Below are positions 1 to 8,935 of a stretch of 64,000 nt of DNA, one piece after another. The notes beneath the pieces are model-generated. The model worked only from the letters and a program-made list of their open reading frames with translations. It did no database searches and had not been told where the DNA came from. The position numbers and the translations under genes are program-made. This stretch comes from Flagellimonas aurea (GTDB lineage: Bacteria; Bacteroidota; Bacteroidia; Flavobacteriales; Flavobacteriaceae). Within the stretch, counting starts at the first letter, position 1. Each line of letters begins with the position of its first letter. The stretch is taken from positions 186,001 through 250,000 of the forward strand of contig NZ_JAFLNL010000006.1 in NCBI RefSeq assembly GCF_017313785.1. Direction: 5' to 3'.

Positions 1-180
1 GATAGAAATGAAAAAGATATGGGATTCACCCATAAACCACAGGACAGGGTGATTATTGAATCCCCTAAACTGGGAATGCTGGTGAATTGGGTCAACTCGG
101 CAGATAAAATTCCCAATTGGAATTTCGGAATCAATGCTTTTGTGGACTACTCCTTAAAACGGTTACAAAAAAAGAACTAA
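1..180 (+). CDS. FAH/AraD1-family protein, C-terminal fragment
   Basis: The first frame is open from base 1 to a TAA at 178-180 and encodes the last 59 residues of a protein whose start lies outside the window. The segment (GFTHKPQDRV, then ESPKLGMLVN, then IPNWNFGINAF) resembles the C-terminus of fumarylacetoacetate-hydrolase-fold proteins of the AraD1 type. Those act as dehydratases or related enzymes on 2-keto-3-deoxy sugar acids. The next gene, 54 bp downstream on the same strand, is an alpha-ketoglutarate-semialdehyde dehydrogenase, the enzyme that usually follows such a dehydratase in oxidative pentose or uronate pathways. The family call is from recalled C-terminal pattern only and is moderately confident; the substrate is unknown. 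Confidence 0.55.
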   Translation, partial: DRNEKDMGFTHKPQDRVIIESPKLGMLVNWVNSADKIPNWNFGINAFVDYSLKRLQKKN

Positions 181-234
181 TGCAACGTATGTTGAAATAC
201 CCTTTACTAATCAATAAGAGAAAAAAATAAAAAA

Positions 235-1818
235 ATGATATCAGGCAAAAACTATATCGGTTCAAAAGTATCGGCGAATGGCGAAAGAACCTTCCATACC
301 TTTGATCCAAAAAGCAACCAAAATACGGCTTGGACCTTTTATGAAGCCTCCTCTACAGAAATTGACGAAGCAGTTCATCTGGCGGAGCAGGCATTTCAGG
401 AGTACAAACAATTTTCCGGTGTTAAAAAAGCAGGTTTTCTAAGGGCCATAGCCAAAGAAATTGAGAATTTGGGCGATGAGTTGATCAAGACCTATACGCA
501 GGAATCCGGGCTTCCCGAAGGCCGTGCCTTGGGAGAACGAGGCCGTACCATGGGACAGCTCAATGCATTTGCCACATTGCTGGAAGAAGGTTCGTGGACC
601 GATGCGACCATAGATACCGCAATTCCCGAACGCACACCTATTCCTAAAGAAGACATACGAAAAATGTTGGTCCCGATAGGCCCTATAGTGGTTTTTGGGT
701 CCAGTAATTTTCCTTTTGCATTTTCTACTGCCGGCGGTGATACGGCAAGTGCCCTGGCTGCGGGGTGTCCTGTCATCGTAAAGAGCCATCCCATGCATGC
801 GGGAACCGGTGAACTTGTTGCGTCGGCAATTATAAAGGCCGCAAAAAGAACAGGAATGCCCGACGGGGTTTTTTCAAACTTGAACAGCAGTGGGATCGAA
901 GTTGGAGAAAGATTGGTCACCCACCCAAAAGTAAAGGGCGTAGGTTTTACGGGAAGTATCCGTGGAGGAACGGCACTTTATAATTTGGGTACACAACGGG
1001 AGGAACCCATACCCGTTTTCGCAGAAATGGGGAGTGTGAACCCTGTTATTGTGCTTCCCTCTGCCTTGGAAGACAAAAAGGATCATTGGGCCTCCCAATA
1101 TGCCGGCTCCATTACGTTGGGGTCTGGCCAATTCTGCACCAATCCCGGCCTGTTGATTGGGCTTAAAGGAAAGGCTTTGGACAATTTTGTTTCCACATTG
1201 GGCGAACAACTGTCGCTTTTGGATCCATCGAGCATGTTGCATCCGAACATCCATGAAAACTATGAAAAGGGACGAAAGGAAATCTCCAGTAATGAAAAAG
1301 TATCCGTTGTGGCGGAATTTGATAAAGAATTGCCACCAAATTATGGCAGGCAGCAATTACTTACGGTGAGCGGAAAGGATTTTTTGGAGAACCCCGTAAT
1401 GCACCAGGAGGTCTTTGGACCGTTGTCCCTGGTTGTACAATGTGCCGATGAGGAGGAGCTCACCAATATCCTTCATAGTTTGGAAGGTCAACTTACCGGA
1501 ACAATATTGGGTGATGAACCGGAGATAAAAAAATATGAAAAGGTGGTAGATGCCTTAAAAAGTAAGGTGGGGCGAATCATTTTCAACAGTGTTCCCACTG
1601 GTGTCGAGGTATGTCCGTCCATGTTTCACGGTGGCCCCTTCCCGGCGACCACAGATAGTAGGTTCACTTCGGTGGGGACATCGGCCATAATTCGATGGGT
1701 ACGTCCCGTCTGTTTCCAAAATTGGCCACAATCCATGCTACCAGCCGAATTACAAAACGACAATCCGTTGGGTATCATGAGAAAAGTGAACGGTACGTTC
1801 ACCTCAAACCCTATCTGA
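235..1818 (+). CDS. alpha-ketoglutarate semialdehyde dehydrogenase (ALDH family)
   Basis: A 527-residue cytoplasmic NAD(P)+-dependent aldehyde dehydrogenase that probably oxidises 2,5-dioxopentanoate to 2-oxoglutarate, the last step of oxidative pentose, hexarate or hydroxyproline routes. The fold is complete: Asn158 in SSNFPFAF, Lys183 in VKSHP, the cofactor-binding GFTGSIRGG near 238-245, general base Glu264 in AEMGSVNP and catalytic Cys301 in GQFCTNP. The C-terminal VRPVCFQNWP...NPLGI segment is typical of the KGSADH clade rather than of betaine or acetaldehyde dehydrogenases. It follows the FAH-like fragment with a 54 bp gap and is probably in the same operon. No LacI-type operator is seen upstream, so it may be regulated apart from the xylan locus. 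Confidence 0.85.
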   Translation: MISGKNYIGSKVSANGERTFHTFDPKSNQNTAWTFYEASSTEIDEAVHLAEQAFQEYKQFSGVKKAGFLRAIAKEIENLGDELIKTYTQESGLPEGRALGERGRTMGQLNAFATLLEEGSWTDATIDTAIPERTPIPKEDIRKMLVPIGPIVVFGSSNFPFAFSTAGGDTASALAAGCPVIVKSHPMHAGTGELVASAIIKAAKRTGMPDGVFSNLNSSGIEVGERLVTHPKVKGVGFTGSIRGGTALYNLGTQREEPIPVFAEMGSVNPVIVLPSALEDKKDHWASQYAGSITLGSGQFCTNPGLLIGLKGKALDNFVSTLGEQLSLLDPSSMLHPNIHENYEKGRKEISSNEKVSVVAEFDKELPPNYGRQQLLTVSGKDFLENPVMHQEVFGPLSLVVQCADEEELTNILHSLEGQLTGTILGDEPEIKKYEKVVDALKSKVGRIIFNSVPTGVEVCPSMFHGGPFPATTDSRFTSVGTSAIIRWVRPVCFQNWPQSMLPAELQNDNPLGIMRKVNGTFTSNPI

Positions 1819-2249
1819 CCAGAAAAAAAGAAGGCATAGCATATCTCAGGAGGTTTTGGGCTCATCGAGATAGAATGAAAGGATAAACAGCTTGCTGGTT
1901 TCCCTATATCAACCTTGGGAAGCAATCTGTACTTGAGGAAATAGGGTTTGTCCGGACCGGTACATTGATAATGGGTCTTTGTTATATGGATAGAGGTCAG
2001 AAAAATCAATGAATTATCTAATGCCCATTCATAAGACCAAATTCCTGTCATCATGACACAATCATCTTTTATTATTTGATGTACCATGTTAGTTTTGTAG
2101 TATACCCACGGTAAAAGAAGCTAAAATTTACAAATGGAAGAAACAGGGAATCAAAACCTCATCTTAAGAAAAATAAACCCCGGCAAGCCAAAAGGCATAA
2201 CGGGGTTTTCTTTTTGAAAAATTATACGGGACCGTGATTTTCTTTCCTT
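1819..2249. other. Intergenic region with possible gene remnant
   Basis: No intact gene is visible between the aldehyde dehydrogenase and the GH43 gene. One short plus-strand open stretch (about 1887-2012) encodes a peptide containing VLEEIGFVRTGTLIMG and CYMDRG with no sensible start. It reads like the eroded C-terminal part of an enzyme, perhaps a GNAT acetyltransferase, but the resemblance is weak. The right part holds a bidirectional terminator (2176-2215). Confidence 0.3.
2176..2215. terminator. Probable bidirectional terminator
   Basis: AACCCCG (2176-2182) pairs with CGGGGTT (2201-2207), and a smaller GCC/GGC stem lies in the loop. A T-rich run follows on the plus strand (to 2215) and another on the minus strand. 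It lies between two converging transcription units and can serve both. Confidence 0.75.
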
Positions 2250-3398
2250 TTAATTTTCATTAGCGACCAATGCATTAATTCTTTGTATAGAGCCATCAGG
2301 GTTATAAGTAAGCTCTGTCATTTTTACGCTTCTTAAGTGCGTTTTCCCACCAGACATGGAACTGTCGTGAAAAAATAGCCACCACTTTCCTTTGTATTCC
2401 ACAATAGAATGGTGGTTCGTCCATCCCAATACAGGATCGAGAACTACTCCTTTGTAGGTAAATGGTCCATACGGACTGTCACCCATAGCGTAAACAATTT
2501 TATGGGTATCCCCTGTGGAATATGACAGGTAATACTTATCATTATATCGGTGTACCCAAGCCGCTTCGAAAAATCTTCTGTCATTGTCTCCGGCAAGAAT
2601 CGATTCTCCATCTTTATCCAAAACCAAGACATCTTTAGGTTCTTCAGCAAAACTTGTCATATCATCGGACATCTTAGCAATCTTAGGGGTCAAAGCCGGT
2701 TCATTATCAGCCGGATATTTATCCTCACCAAGGTACTTGTTTTCGTCCCATTGTTGAAGCTGTCCGCCCCAAATACCCCCGAAGTACATATAATAGGAAC
2801 CATCCATATCCTCAAAAACGGCAGGATCCATACTAAAACTTCCTTCTATTGGCTCCTCCATAGCCTTAAAAGGGCCTTCGGGAACACTACTCTTGGCCAC
2901 ACCTATATGAAAGACATCTTCTTTGTCCTTAACTGGAAAGTATAAGAAATATTCGTCCCCCTTTTTAGCGGCATCCGGAGCCCACATTTGCCTACCTGCC
3001 CAAGGGACATCGTCAATATGTAGCGCCAGTCCATGGTCTGTAACCTCTCCCCCCACACTATCCATCGAAAACACATGATAATCTTCCATGTTAAAATGAC
3101 TTCCCAAATCATCCTCTGGAATTCCTGATTCAAAATCATGTGACGGGTAAACATATAGCTTGCCTTCAAAAACATGTGCAGAAGGGTCCGCAGTATAAAG
3201 TTCAGATGTTAAAGTATATACCGTATCAGGGGCAATTCCAATGGTGTCTACAACAACATCAACATTCCCTTGAACATTTTTGGATTCTTTTTTTTCACGT
3301 TTGCAACCAAAGGTGAAAAGAAATAGAGAAATCAGTAAAAAATAAGAAGAAAGAATGCTTGTTAAGCGAATTTTACGGCTAAAAAATGTGTTTTTCAT
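2250..3398 (-). CDS. GH43 family glycoside hydrolase lipoprotein
   Basis: A 382-residue lipoprotein with a lipobox ending at Cys32 (LFTFGC). The rest is a GH43 five-bladed propeller, the family of beta-xylosidases and alpha-L-arabinofuranosidases. The expected catalytic carboxylates are visible: general base Asp71 in TADPSAHVF, pKa-modulating Asp191 in SFSMDPAVF and general acid Glu278 in RFFEAAWVH. The subtype resembles two-domain-less GH43 xylosidases, so release of xylose or arabinose from xylo-oligosaccharides is the likely role, probably at the outer membrane or in the periplasm. It is transcribed divergently from susC. The shared 275 bp region carries a strong LacI-type operator (3556-3577) and a weaker one (3443-3464) closer to this gene. 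The exact substrate cannot be told from sequence alone. Confidence 0.88.
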   Translation of the reverse strand: MKNTFFSRKIRLTSILSSYFLLISLFLFTFGCKREKKESKNVQGNVDVVVDTIGIAPDTVYTLTSELYTADPSAHVFEGKLYVYPSHDFESGIPEDDLGSHFNMEDYHVFSMDSVGGEVTDHGLALHIDDVPWAGRQMWAPDAAKKGDEYFLYFPVKDKEDVFHIGVAKSSVPEGPFKAMEEPIEGSFSMDPAVFEDMDGSYYMYFGGIWGGQLQQWDENKYLGEDKYPADNEPALTPKIAKMSDDMTSFAEEPKDVLVLDKDGESILAGDNDRRFFEAAWVHRYNDKYYLSYSTGDTHKIVYAMGDSPYGPFTYKGVVLDPVLGWTNHHSIVEYKGKWWLFFHDSSMSGGKTHLRSVKMTELTYNPDGSIQRINALVANEN

Positions 3399-3442
3399 AA
3401 TATGATAAATGGTTTTAATTGTTAAAAATACACATATTTTTT

Positions 3443-3464
3443 AATAAACAATCGTTTGCCTATA
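3443..3464. promoter_or_regulatory. Weak LacI-type operator-like site before GH43
   Basis: The core ACAATCGTTTGC (3448-3459) matches 10 of 12 positions of the core GCAATCGATTGC found at the strong sites. Its centre is 113 bp from the strong operator in the same intergenic region and about 55 bp upstream of the GH43 start, so it could give GH43 its own control or allow looping. It is a weak call. Confidence 0.4.
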
Positions 3465-3555
3465 TCTTCAAAAAAATATATTGTATTGTATATCAGCATT
3501 TTATATTGTTTTAATTGAGTATTCAGAATAATTTCAATGTCAAATCTAAAAAATT

Positions 3556-3577
3556 TTAACGCAACCGATTGCGTTAA
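3556..3577. promoter_or_regulatory. LacI-family operator, susC/GH43
   Basis: Perfect 9-bp arms TTAACGCAA and TTGCGTTAA flank a CCGA centre. This is the most symmetrical copy of the motif repeated before the other catabolic operons of the locus. It lies in the divergent region between the GH43 gene and susC and overlaps the predicted -33 element of susC, so binding would block transcription. The LacI regulator at 28748-29797 is the obvious candidate ligand-responsive binder. Confidence 0.85.
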
Positions 3578-3598
3578 ACGATATATTGTGTATATTTA
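3569..3598 (+). promoter_or_regulatory. Predicted susC promoter
   Basis: TTG at 3569-3571, inside the operator, is followed after 19 bp by TATATTTA (3591-3598). This is one mismatch from the Bacteroidota -7 consensus TAnnTTTG at the usual spacing. The start codon is 75 bp further on. Confidence 0.55.
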
Positions 3599-3673
3599 AC
3601 ACATTCAAAATTACAGGTATGTTTTTTTGCCGTATCTGGATTAATTAACTAAACAAAATCAAAACTTAGTAAC

Positions 3674-6600
3674 ATGACTGAAAAATCATTATTTGTTTTT
3701 ACAAACAGTAAATGGTCCTCGCCTTTGCATTTGTATCTAACAAGCTTTTTGTTATTTATTTTTTGTACTACTGCACTAGCACAGGACATTATCTCGGTAT
3801 CTGGAACAGTGACCGATGAATCGGGTGCACCTATTCCCGGGGTAAGTGTACTTGTACAGAACACAACAAATGGAACATCGACAGACTTTGACGGGAACTA
3901 TGTGCTCGAGGCGGCTTCCAATGCCACCCTTGAGTTTCGCTATCTTGGATTTGTTACGCAAACGATTGAGGTTAATGGAAGGTCAACGATTAACGTTCAA
4001 TTAGCTGAAGACACCCAGCAACTATCAGAAGTTGTGGTAATTGGGTATGGTACCCAAAGTAAAGAGTCCGTAACTGGTTCGGTAGTGTCCATTAAAGCCG
4101 AGGAATTGAACGAAGTACAATCCGCCAACTTCACTCAAGCCCTTGTAGGACGGGCCGCAGGTGTAAATATTTCTTCCACCAGTACACGGCCGGGAGCTGC
4201 ACCACAGATTCAAATTCGTGGCGTACGCTCACTTACAGCATCAAATGATCCACTTATTGTTTTAAATGGGATCCCTTTTTCTGGGGGACTCAGCGACATC
4301 AACCAAAACGACATTGAGAGCTTGGATATCTTAAAGGATGCCTCGGCCACCGCAATTTATGGATCTAGGGGAGCCAACGGGGTAATCCTTATTACAACAA
4401 AGTCAGGTAAAAAGGGACAAAAAGCACAATTCTCTTACAATACTTATTATGGTACCAAGGAAGTGTTTGCCAAGTTACCAGTAATGAATACGGCCCAACT
4501 ATTGGAATTACGTGAGATTGCCGCTGCCAATGGCACCGGAACGCCTACAGGAAATGATGAAAGTGTTGATAATGATACGGATTGGCAAGATTTATTGTTT
4601 GGTTCATCCATGCAAACCTCCCACGATATCACTGTACAAGGAGGTACTGAAAATGGCACCTACAATGTAGGTTTGGGCTATTTTAAAGAGACCTCTCCTG
4701 TTCCCGGCGATTCTTTTCAAAGGTATTCCCTACGTTTTTCACTGGACCAACAAGTGGGTAAATTATTTCGTTACGGGGTAAACTCGGTAATGAACTATAG
4801 TGTTACCAAAAGTATAGTCGGTCCAGCCGGGGTGTATACCGCATCTCCTCTTTTAAGTCCTTATGATGAAAATGGAAACTTTTTGGAATCTGTTAGACTT
4901 ACGGATGGACAAGACCAAGTATTCATCCCTACTCGAAATGAGATCAACCGAATTGGTAAACGAAGAGCAAACGAACAATTGGACTTCGGTACCTATAACA
5001 ACGTTTACGCTGAACTTAAAATGCCCTTTATTGCTGAAGGCCTTAAGTACCGCCTTAACGTTGGTCTTAACCTAAGATCGAGCAGAGATGGCGATTTTAC
5101 TGGTCAGGGTGTCTTTAGTTTTAATCCTGACCAACCTAATTCGGCCAGTTACGGAACTAGTCTTACGCGGGACTATGTAGTTGAGAACCAATTGATTTTC
5201 GACAGGACCTTTGCCGATAAGCATAAAGTGAACTTCGTCGGGCTTTTTTCGGCTCAAGGAAATGATTTTGATAGTTCTTTTATACGGGTCCAAAATATAC
5301 CCGATGAAAACGATTTATGGTATAATACGGATTCAGCTCTATTGGAAGATGTATTGGATTATGATACCAGTTATACAGAATGGGGGCTGTTATCTTTAAT
5401 GGGAAGGGTGTTGTATGAATATGACAACCGTTACCTGCTTACCGCTACCATACGATCAGACGGTTCCTCACGATTGGCGCCAGGGAACAAGTGGTATACC
5501 TATCCTGCGGTATCCGTAGGGTGGAACATTGCCAATGAAGCTTTTATGGACAATTTGGATGCCATTAATCAATTAAAATTAAGAGCGGGCTATGGAGAAA
5601 CCTCCAACCAGGCCATTGATCCTTTTTCAGTTCAAGGACGACTAAATGGTGGGGGTACCAACCCTGCGTATAATTTTGGCGATGTTTTTGCAAATGGTTA
5701 TGTGGTGACCCAATTGCCCAACTCAAACTTAAAATGGGAGTTTTCGAAAACCTATAATTACGGTATTGATTTTGGCCTTTTCAATAATCGCCTTTCTGGA
5801 ACGGTCGAGTATTATGAAACCGAGACTAACAATATTCTGCTTAACCTCGGTCTACCAAGCACTTCTGGTGTAAGCAACGTAACCAGTAATGTAGGTAAAA
5901 CAAAGAGCAATGGGGTGGAGATAGCACTGAATGCTACTCCAATCCAAACTTCGGATTTTACTTGGGATGTAGGTGTTAACCTCTATACCAACAGGACCGA
6001 GATTGTCGAATTGGCATCCGGTCAACAAGAAGATGTAGGTAACCTTTGGTTTGTAGGCCAACCTCTTAGCGTTATCTATGATTATGAACGATTGGGATTG
6101 TGGAATGCCGATGATGAAGGTGCCGAATATCTTGAACAATTTGTACCTGGGGGTAATCTAGGAATGATACGGGTTCGATATACTGGAGAGTATAATCCAG
6201 ATGGTTCACCTGTTCGTCAAATTAATGCTGATGACAGGGTAGTTATAGACCCAACTCCTAATTTCCGAGGAGGGTTCAATACTCGCTTTGCCTATAAGAA
6301 TTTTGATCTTAGTATGGTGGGAGCATTTCAAAGTGGAGGTATATTAGTAAGTACCCTACACAATACTAATGGTAACACCATGAGGCTAAATGGTCGGGGA
6401 AACAACCTTAATGTAGACTACTGGACCCCAACCAACACCGATGCCAAATATCCGGCACCAGGGGGCATAGGCGGGGACCGTCCAGAATATGGTAGCACCT
6501 TGGGATATTTTGATGGTTCTTACCTAAAGGTACGAGCCATGACCTTGGGCTATAGATTTGACCCAGATGTGATCAAGGCAATGGGAGCCAAAAATTTATA

Positions 6601-6820
6601 CATATACGGTACAGTACAAAACCCATTTGTACTATTCTCCGATTTCCACGATGAATCGGGATTAGATCCAGAAATCACAAATTCGGGTGTGGACAACAAC
6701 GGAGTTAGGCAAAATGCAGACATAAATACCAATGGAACTGTTTCCGGTAATATCCCGACCATTGGTACCAACGTACCATCTACGCGAAATTATTTATTTG
6801 GATTAAATATAACTTTCTAA
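3674..6820 (+). CDS. SusC-like TonB-dependent transporter (xylan locus)
   Basis: A 1048-residue outer-membrane barrel that, with its SusD partner, imports oligosaccharides using TonB energy. The order is a signal peptide ending near Ala-Gln 37 (CTTALAQ), a carboxypeptidase-regulatory-like beta-sandwich (about 43-115, SGTVTDESGAPIPGVSV), a TonB-box and plug (from SEVVVIGYGTQ), then the barrel ending in the aromatic terminus NYLFGLNITF. There is no N-terminal STN domain, so signalling through an ECF/FecR pair is not expected. That agrees with control by the LacI operator upstream. susD begins 4 bp after the stop. Context with GH10, GH115 and GH67 suggests decorated xylo-oligosaccharides as cargo; the cargo is inferred. 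Confidence 0.95.
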   Translation: MTEKSLFVFTNSKWSSPLHLYLTSFLLFIFCTTALAQDIISVSGTVTDESGAPIPGVSVLVQNTTNGTSTDFDGNYVLEAASNATLEFRYLGFVTQTIEVNGRSTINVQLAEDTQQLSEVVVIGYGTQSKESVTGSVVSIKAEELNEVQSANFTQALVGRAAGVNISSTSTRPGAAPQIQIRGVRSLTASNDPLIVLNGIPFSGGLSDINQNDIESLDILKDASATAIYGSRGANGVILITTKSGKKGQKAQFSYNTYYGTKEVFAKLPVMNTAQLLELREIAAANGTGTPTGNDESVDNDTDWQDLLFGSSMQTSHDITVQGGTENGTYNVGLGYFKETSPVPGDSFQRYSLRFSLDQQVGKLFRYGVNSVMNYSVTKSIVGPAGVYTASPLLSPYDENGNFLESVRLTDGQDQVFIPTRNEINRIGKRRANEQLDFGTYNNVYAELKMPFIAEGLKYRLNVGLNLRSSRDGDFTGQGVFSFNPDQPNSASYGTSLTRDYVVENQLIFDRTFADKHKVNFVGLFSAQGNDFDSSFIRVQNIPDENDLWYNTDSALLEDVLDYDTSYTEWGLLSLMGRVLYEYDNRYLLTATIRSDGSSRLAPGNKWYTYPAVSVGWNIANEAFMDNLDAINQLKLRAGYGETSNQAIDPFSVQGRLNGGGTNPAYNFGDVFANGYVVTQLPNSNLKWEFSKTYNYGIDFGLFNNRLSGTVEYYETETNNILLNLGLPSTSGVSNVTSNVGKTKSNGVEIALNATPIQTSDFTWDVGVNLYTNRTEIVELASGQQEDVGNLWFVGQPLSVIYDYERLGLWNADDEGAEYLEQFVPGGNLGMIRVRYTGEYNPDGSPVRQINADDRVVIDPTPNFRGGFNTRFAYKNFDLSMVGAFQSGGILVSTLHNTNGNTMRLNGRGNNLNVDYWTPTNTDAKYPAPGGIGGDRPEYGSTLGYFDGSYLKVRAMTLGYRFDPDVIKAMGAKNLYIYGTVQNPFVLFSDFHDESGLDPEITNSGVDNNGVRQNADINTNGTVSGNIPTIGTNVPSTRNYLFGLNITF

Positions 6821-6824
6821 AAAA

Positions 6825-8768
6825 ATGACTGTGAAAATTAATTTTAAAGCTAAAGTGATTACGGTTCTTTCTATTGTCTTTTTGCTGAGTGCATGTACAA
6901 AAGAAATTATAGAAGAGAACCCAAGAGGACAATTTACCCCTGATTTTTTCCAGTCCGAGACTGGTGTTCAGGGCGGTGTGGTGTTCTTATATGAAACCAT
7001 GAGGGATATTTATGGGAACCCCGGATTCTTTAACTCCACGGAATCAGGTACGGATGAATATACCTTTGCAGAGTCTGCAACCGGTGATTTTAAGAACGTG
7101 GACTTATCCGGAGAAGGACAGATCATATCAGATGAAGGTGCAACTGCTGGGGTATGGTTTTCGAGTTTCCCTGCTATCAATACAGCCAATGGTATTTTGG
7201 AAAATGCAGAGGCCGTAGGATTAGACCCTGCCCTTGTTGCCGAAGTAAGGTTTTTTAGAGCATTTTATTACTTTTTATTGGTACAGACCTATGGTGGTGT
7301 GCCATTGGATCTAGGATCTGGGGAATTGGCATTCAATAGATCTGCTGTCAGAACCTCAACACGTAATACAGTTCCGGAAGTATATACAAAGGCAATTTTT
7401 CCTGATTTGGTTACAGCTGTCAACGATTTGCCTGAAAATCCAAGATTGACAGGTACAGTTACCAAAAATGTGGCCAGGCTCATTTTGGCCAAGGCGTATT
7501 TGACCTATGGTTGGTGGTTGGAAAATCCAGAAGGGATTCCAACATATCCTGAAGCTCAAAGAAACGATCCCGATGGAAATGATCCTTCATTTTATTTTCA
7601 AGGGGCATACGATTTGGCCATGGATGGTATACAAAATCCTGGTCCCTACGGTTTGCTGGAGTATTTTTATGATGTTCACGAAGGCTCTAACGATCGACAT
7701 ATGGAGATGATGTTGTATGCCGACCGTACTCCGGAAAACGAACAATTCAATGGTGCGCCGGTAACAGGCTGGGGGACTACTTCCAACAGTTCCAACACAG
7801 CAGTTTGGATGGCAACATCCAATTATACCACCATAAGTGTTGATGGTGTTCCTGCCGTTCAACGGCAATCGGTTCAGAGCCTTGGTAGACCATGGACACG
7901 AATGGCGCCTACAGTTAGCAGTTTAACCGAGACTTTTACCGATAAGGATATAGATTCCCGTTACGACGGTACTTTTACGACCAGTTATCGAGGCAATTGG
8001 GACCAAGGAGGCAATGATACACCATCATTGACCGGTGCCAATGGTCTAGAAATTTTTCCAGGCGATGCCGTCATCTCATTTTTGGACGAGTATAATCCGG
8101 CCGTGGTATATGAAGAGAGTGGAGAGCCCATAAACGGTGCCAATATTGGTGGCGGGGTATTACCAGGAAGAGCAGATTACGTAATCAATCTGAACGAATT
8201 CAATAGAAGATTTTATCCCGGTTTATGGAAGACAGGAACCTACCGTGACGATAATGCTGGAGGCCTGGGCCAGCCCAATGTGCCAAATACGCGCCCTTAT
8301 CCAATAGCTAAGTTTTCAGAGTTCTATTTTATTGCTGCCGAAGCTCGAGTAAAAGGTGCATCTGGAGCAATGAGTGCCAGGGATTTGATAAATGTGATCC
8401 GTGCCCGTGCAGGCAAATGGCGTTTTGATAATGGTGAACAAGAAGAGCGCATTGAAGACAATAGTGCAGCCATGATGGCAGCTACTCCAATGACCATTGA
8501 TATTGATTATATCTTGGATGAGCGTTCTCGTGAGTATTTTGGTGAAAGTGTGAGATGGTATGATCTAGTACGTACCCAGAAATGGATTGAAGTTGCTGGT
8601 TCATTCAAAATAGTAGATGACATCACTGCCACAGTTCATAGTCCTACTGCCACAATTTCCCGGGAAATCCAGCCTTATCATTACTTAAGGCCCATACCGC
8701 AAGGTCAAATAGACAATTTGGATATGACCGATGCTGAAAAAGCCACCTATCAAAACCCCGGATATTAA
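6825..8768 (+). CDS. SusD-like surface glycan-binding lipoprotein (xylan locus)
   Basis: A 647-residue lipoprotein (lipobox LLSAC near residue 24) of the RagB/SusD family that caps the SusC barrel and captures glycan at the cell surface. N-terminal TPR-like helices (AEVRFFRAFYYFLLVQTYGGVPL is the family signature, near 140-160) and the C-terminal SusD region (RDLINVIRARAG, then LDERSREYFGESVRWYDLVRT) are complete. It lies 4 bp after susC and must be co-transcribed. A terminator follows at 8828-8858. It is somewhat longer than typical SusD proteins, with an extended loop region at about 330-450. The ligand is inferred from neighbours as xylan. Confidence 0.94.
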   Translation: MTVKINFKAKVITVLSIVFLLSACTKEIIEENPRGQFTPDFFQSETGVQGGVVFLYETMRDIYGNPGFFNSTESGTDEYTFAESATGDFKNVDLSGEGQIISDEGATAGVWFSSFPAINTANGILENAEAVGLDPALVAEVRFFRAFYYFLLVQTYGGVPLDLGSGELAFNRSAVRTSTRNTVPEVYTKAIFPDLVTAVNDLPENPRLTGTVTKNVARLILAKAYLTYGWWLENPEGIPTYPEAQRNDPDGNDPSFYFQGAYDLAMDGIQNPGPYGLLEYFYDVHEGSNDRHMEMMLYADRTPENEQFNGAPVTGWGTTSNSSNTAVWMATSNYTTISVDGVPAVQRQSVQSLGRPWTRMAPTVSSLTETFTDKDIDSRYDGTFTTSYRGNWDQGGNDTPSLTGANGLEIFPGDAVISFLDEYNPAVVYEESGEPINGANIGGGVLPGRADYVINLNEFNRRFYPGLWKTGTYRDDNAGGLGQPNVPNTRPYPIAKFSEFYFIAAEARVKGASGAMSARDLINVIRARAGKWRFDNGEQEERIEDNSAAMMAATPMTIDIDYILDERSREYFGESVRWYDLVRTQKWIEVAGSFKIVDDITATVHSPTATISREIQPYHYLRPIPQGQIDNLDMTDAEKATYQNPGY

Positions 8769-8827
8769 GAATTAAACTATAATCTTCATAAATAGTTTGA
8801 GTTAGTTAGTTTTAAGTTGCATTCATA

Positions 8828-8858
8828 AAGAGGCTGTCCCCATTGGACGGCCTCTTTT
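8828..8858 (+). terminator. Terminator after susCD
   Basis: AAGAGGCTGTCC (8828-8839) pairs with GGACGGCCTCTT, with one G-T wobble, and ends in TTTT. It closes the susCD unit, so the carbamoyltransferase cassette downstream probably has its own promoter. Confidence 0.8.
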
Positions 8859-8935
8859 AAATGGTAATGGTAACAAAAAACAGGGGTAGATCATGAGTTC
8901 AACCTCTTCCAATTGAAATGAATACCTTTATTTAA

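Noticed and set aside
439-1356. Long minus-strand open frames across the aldehyde dehydrogenase gene
   Set aside because: They lie antisense to a fully conserved enzyme, show no recognisable domain and have no plausible start context.
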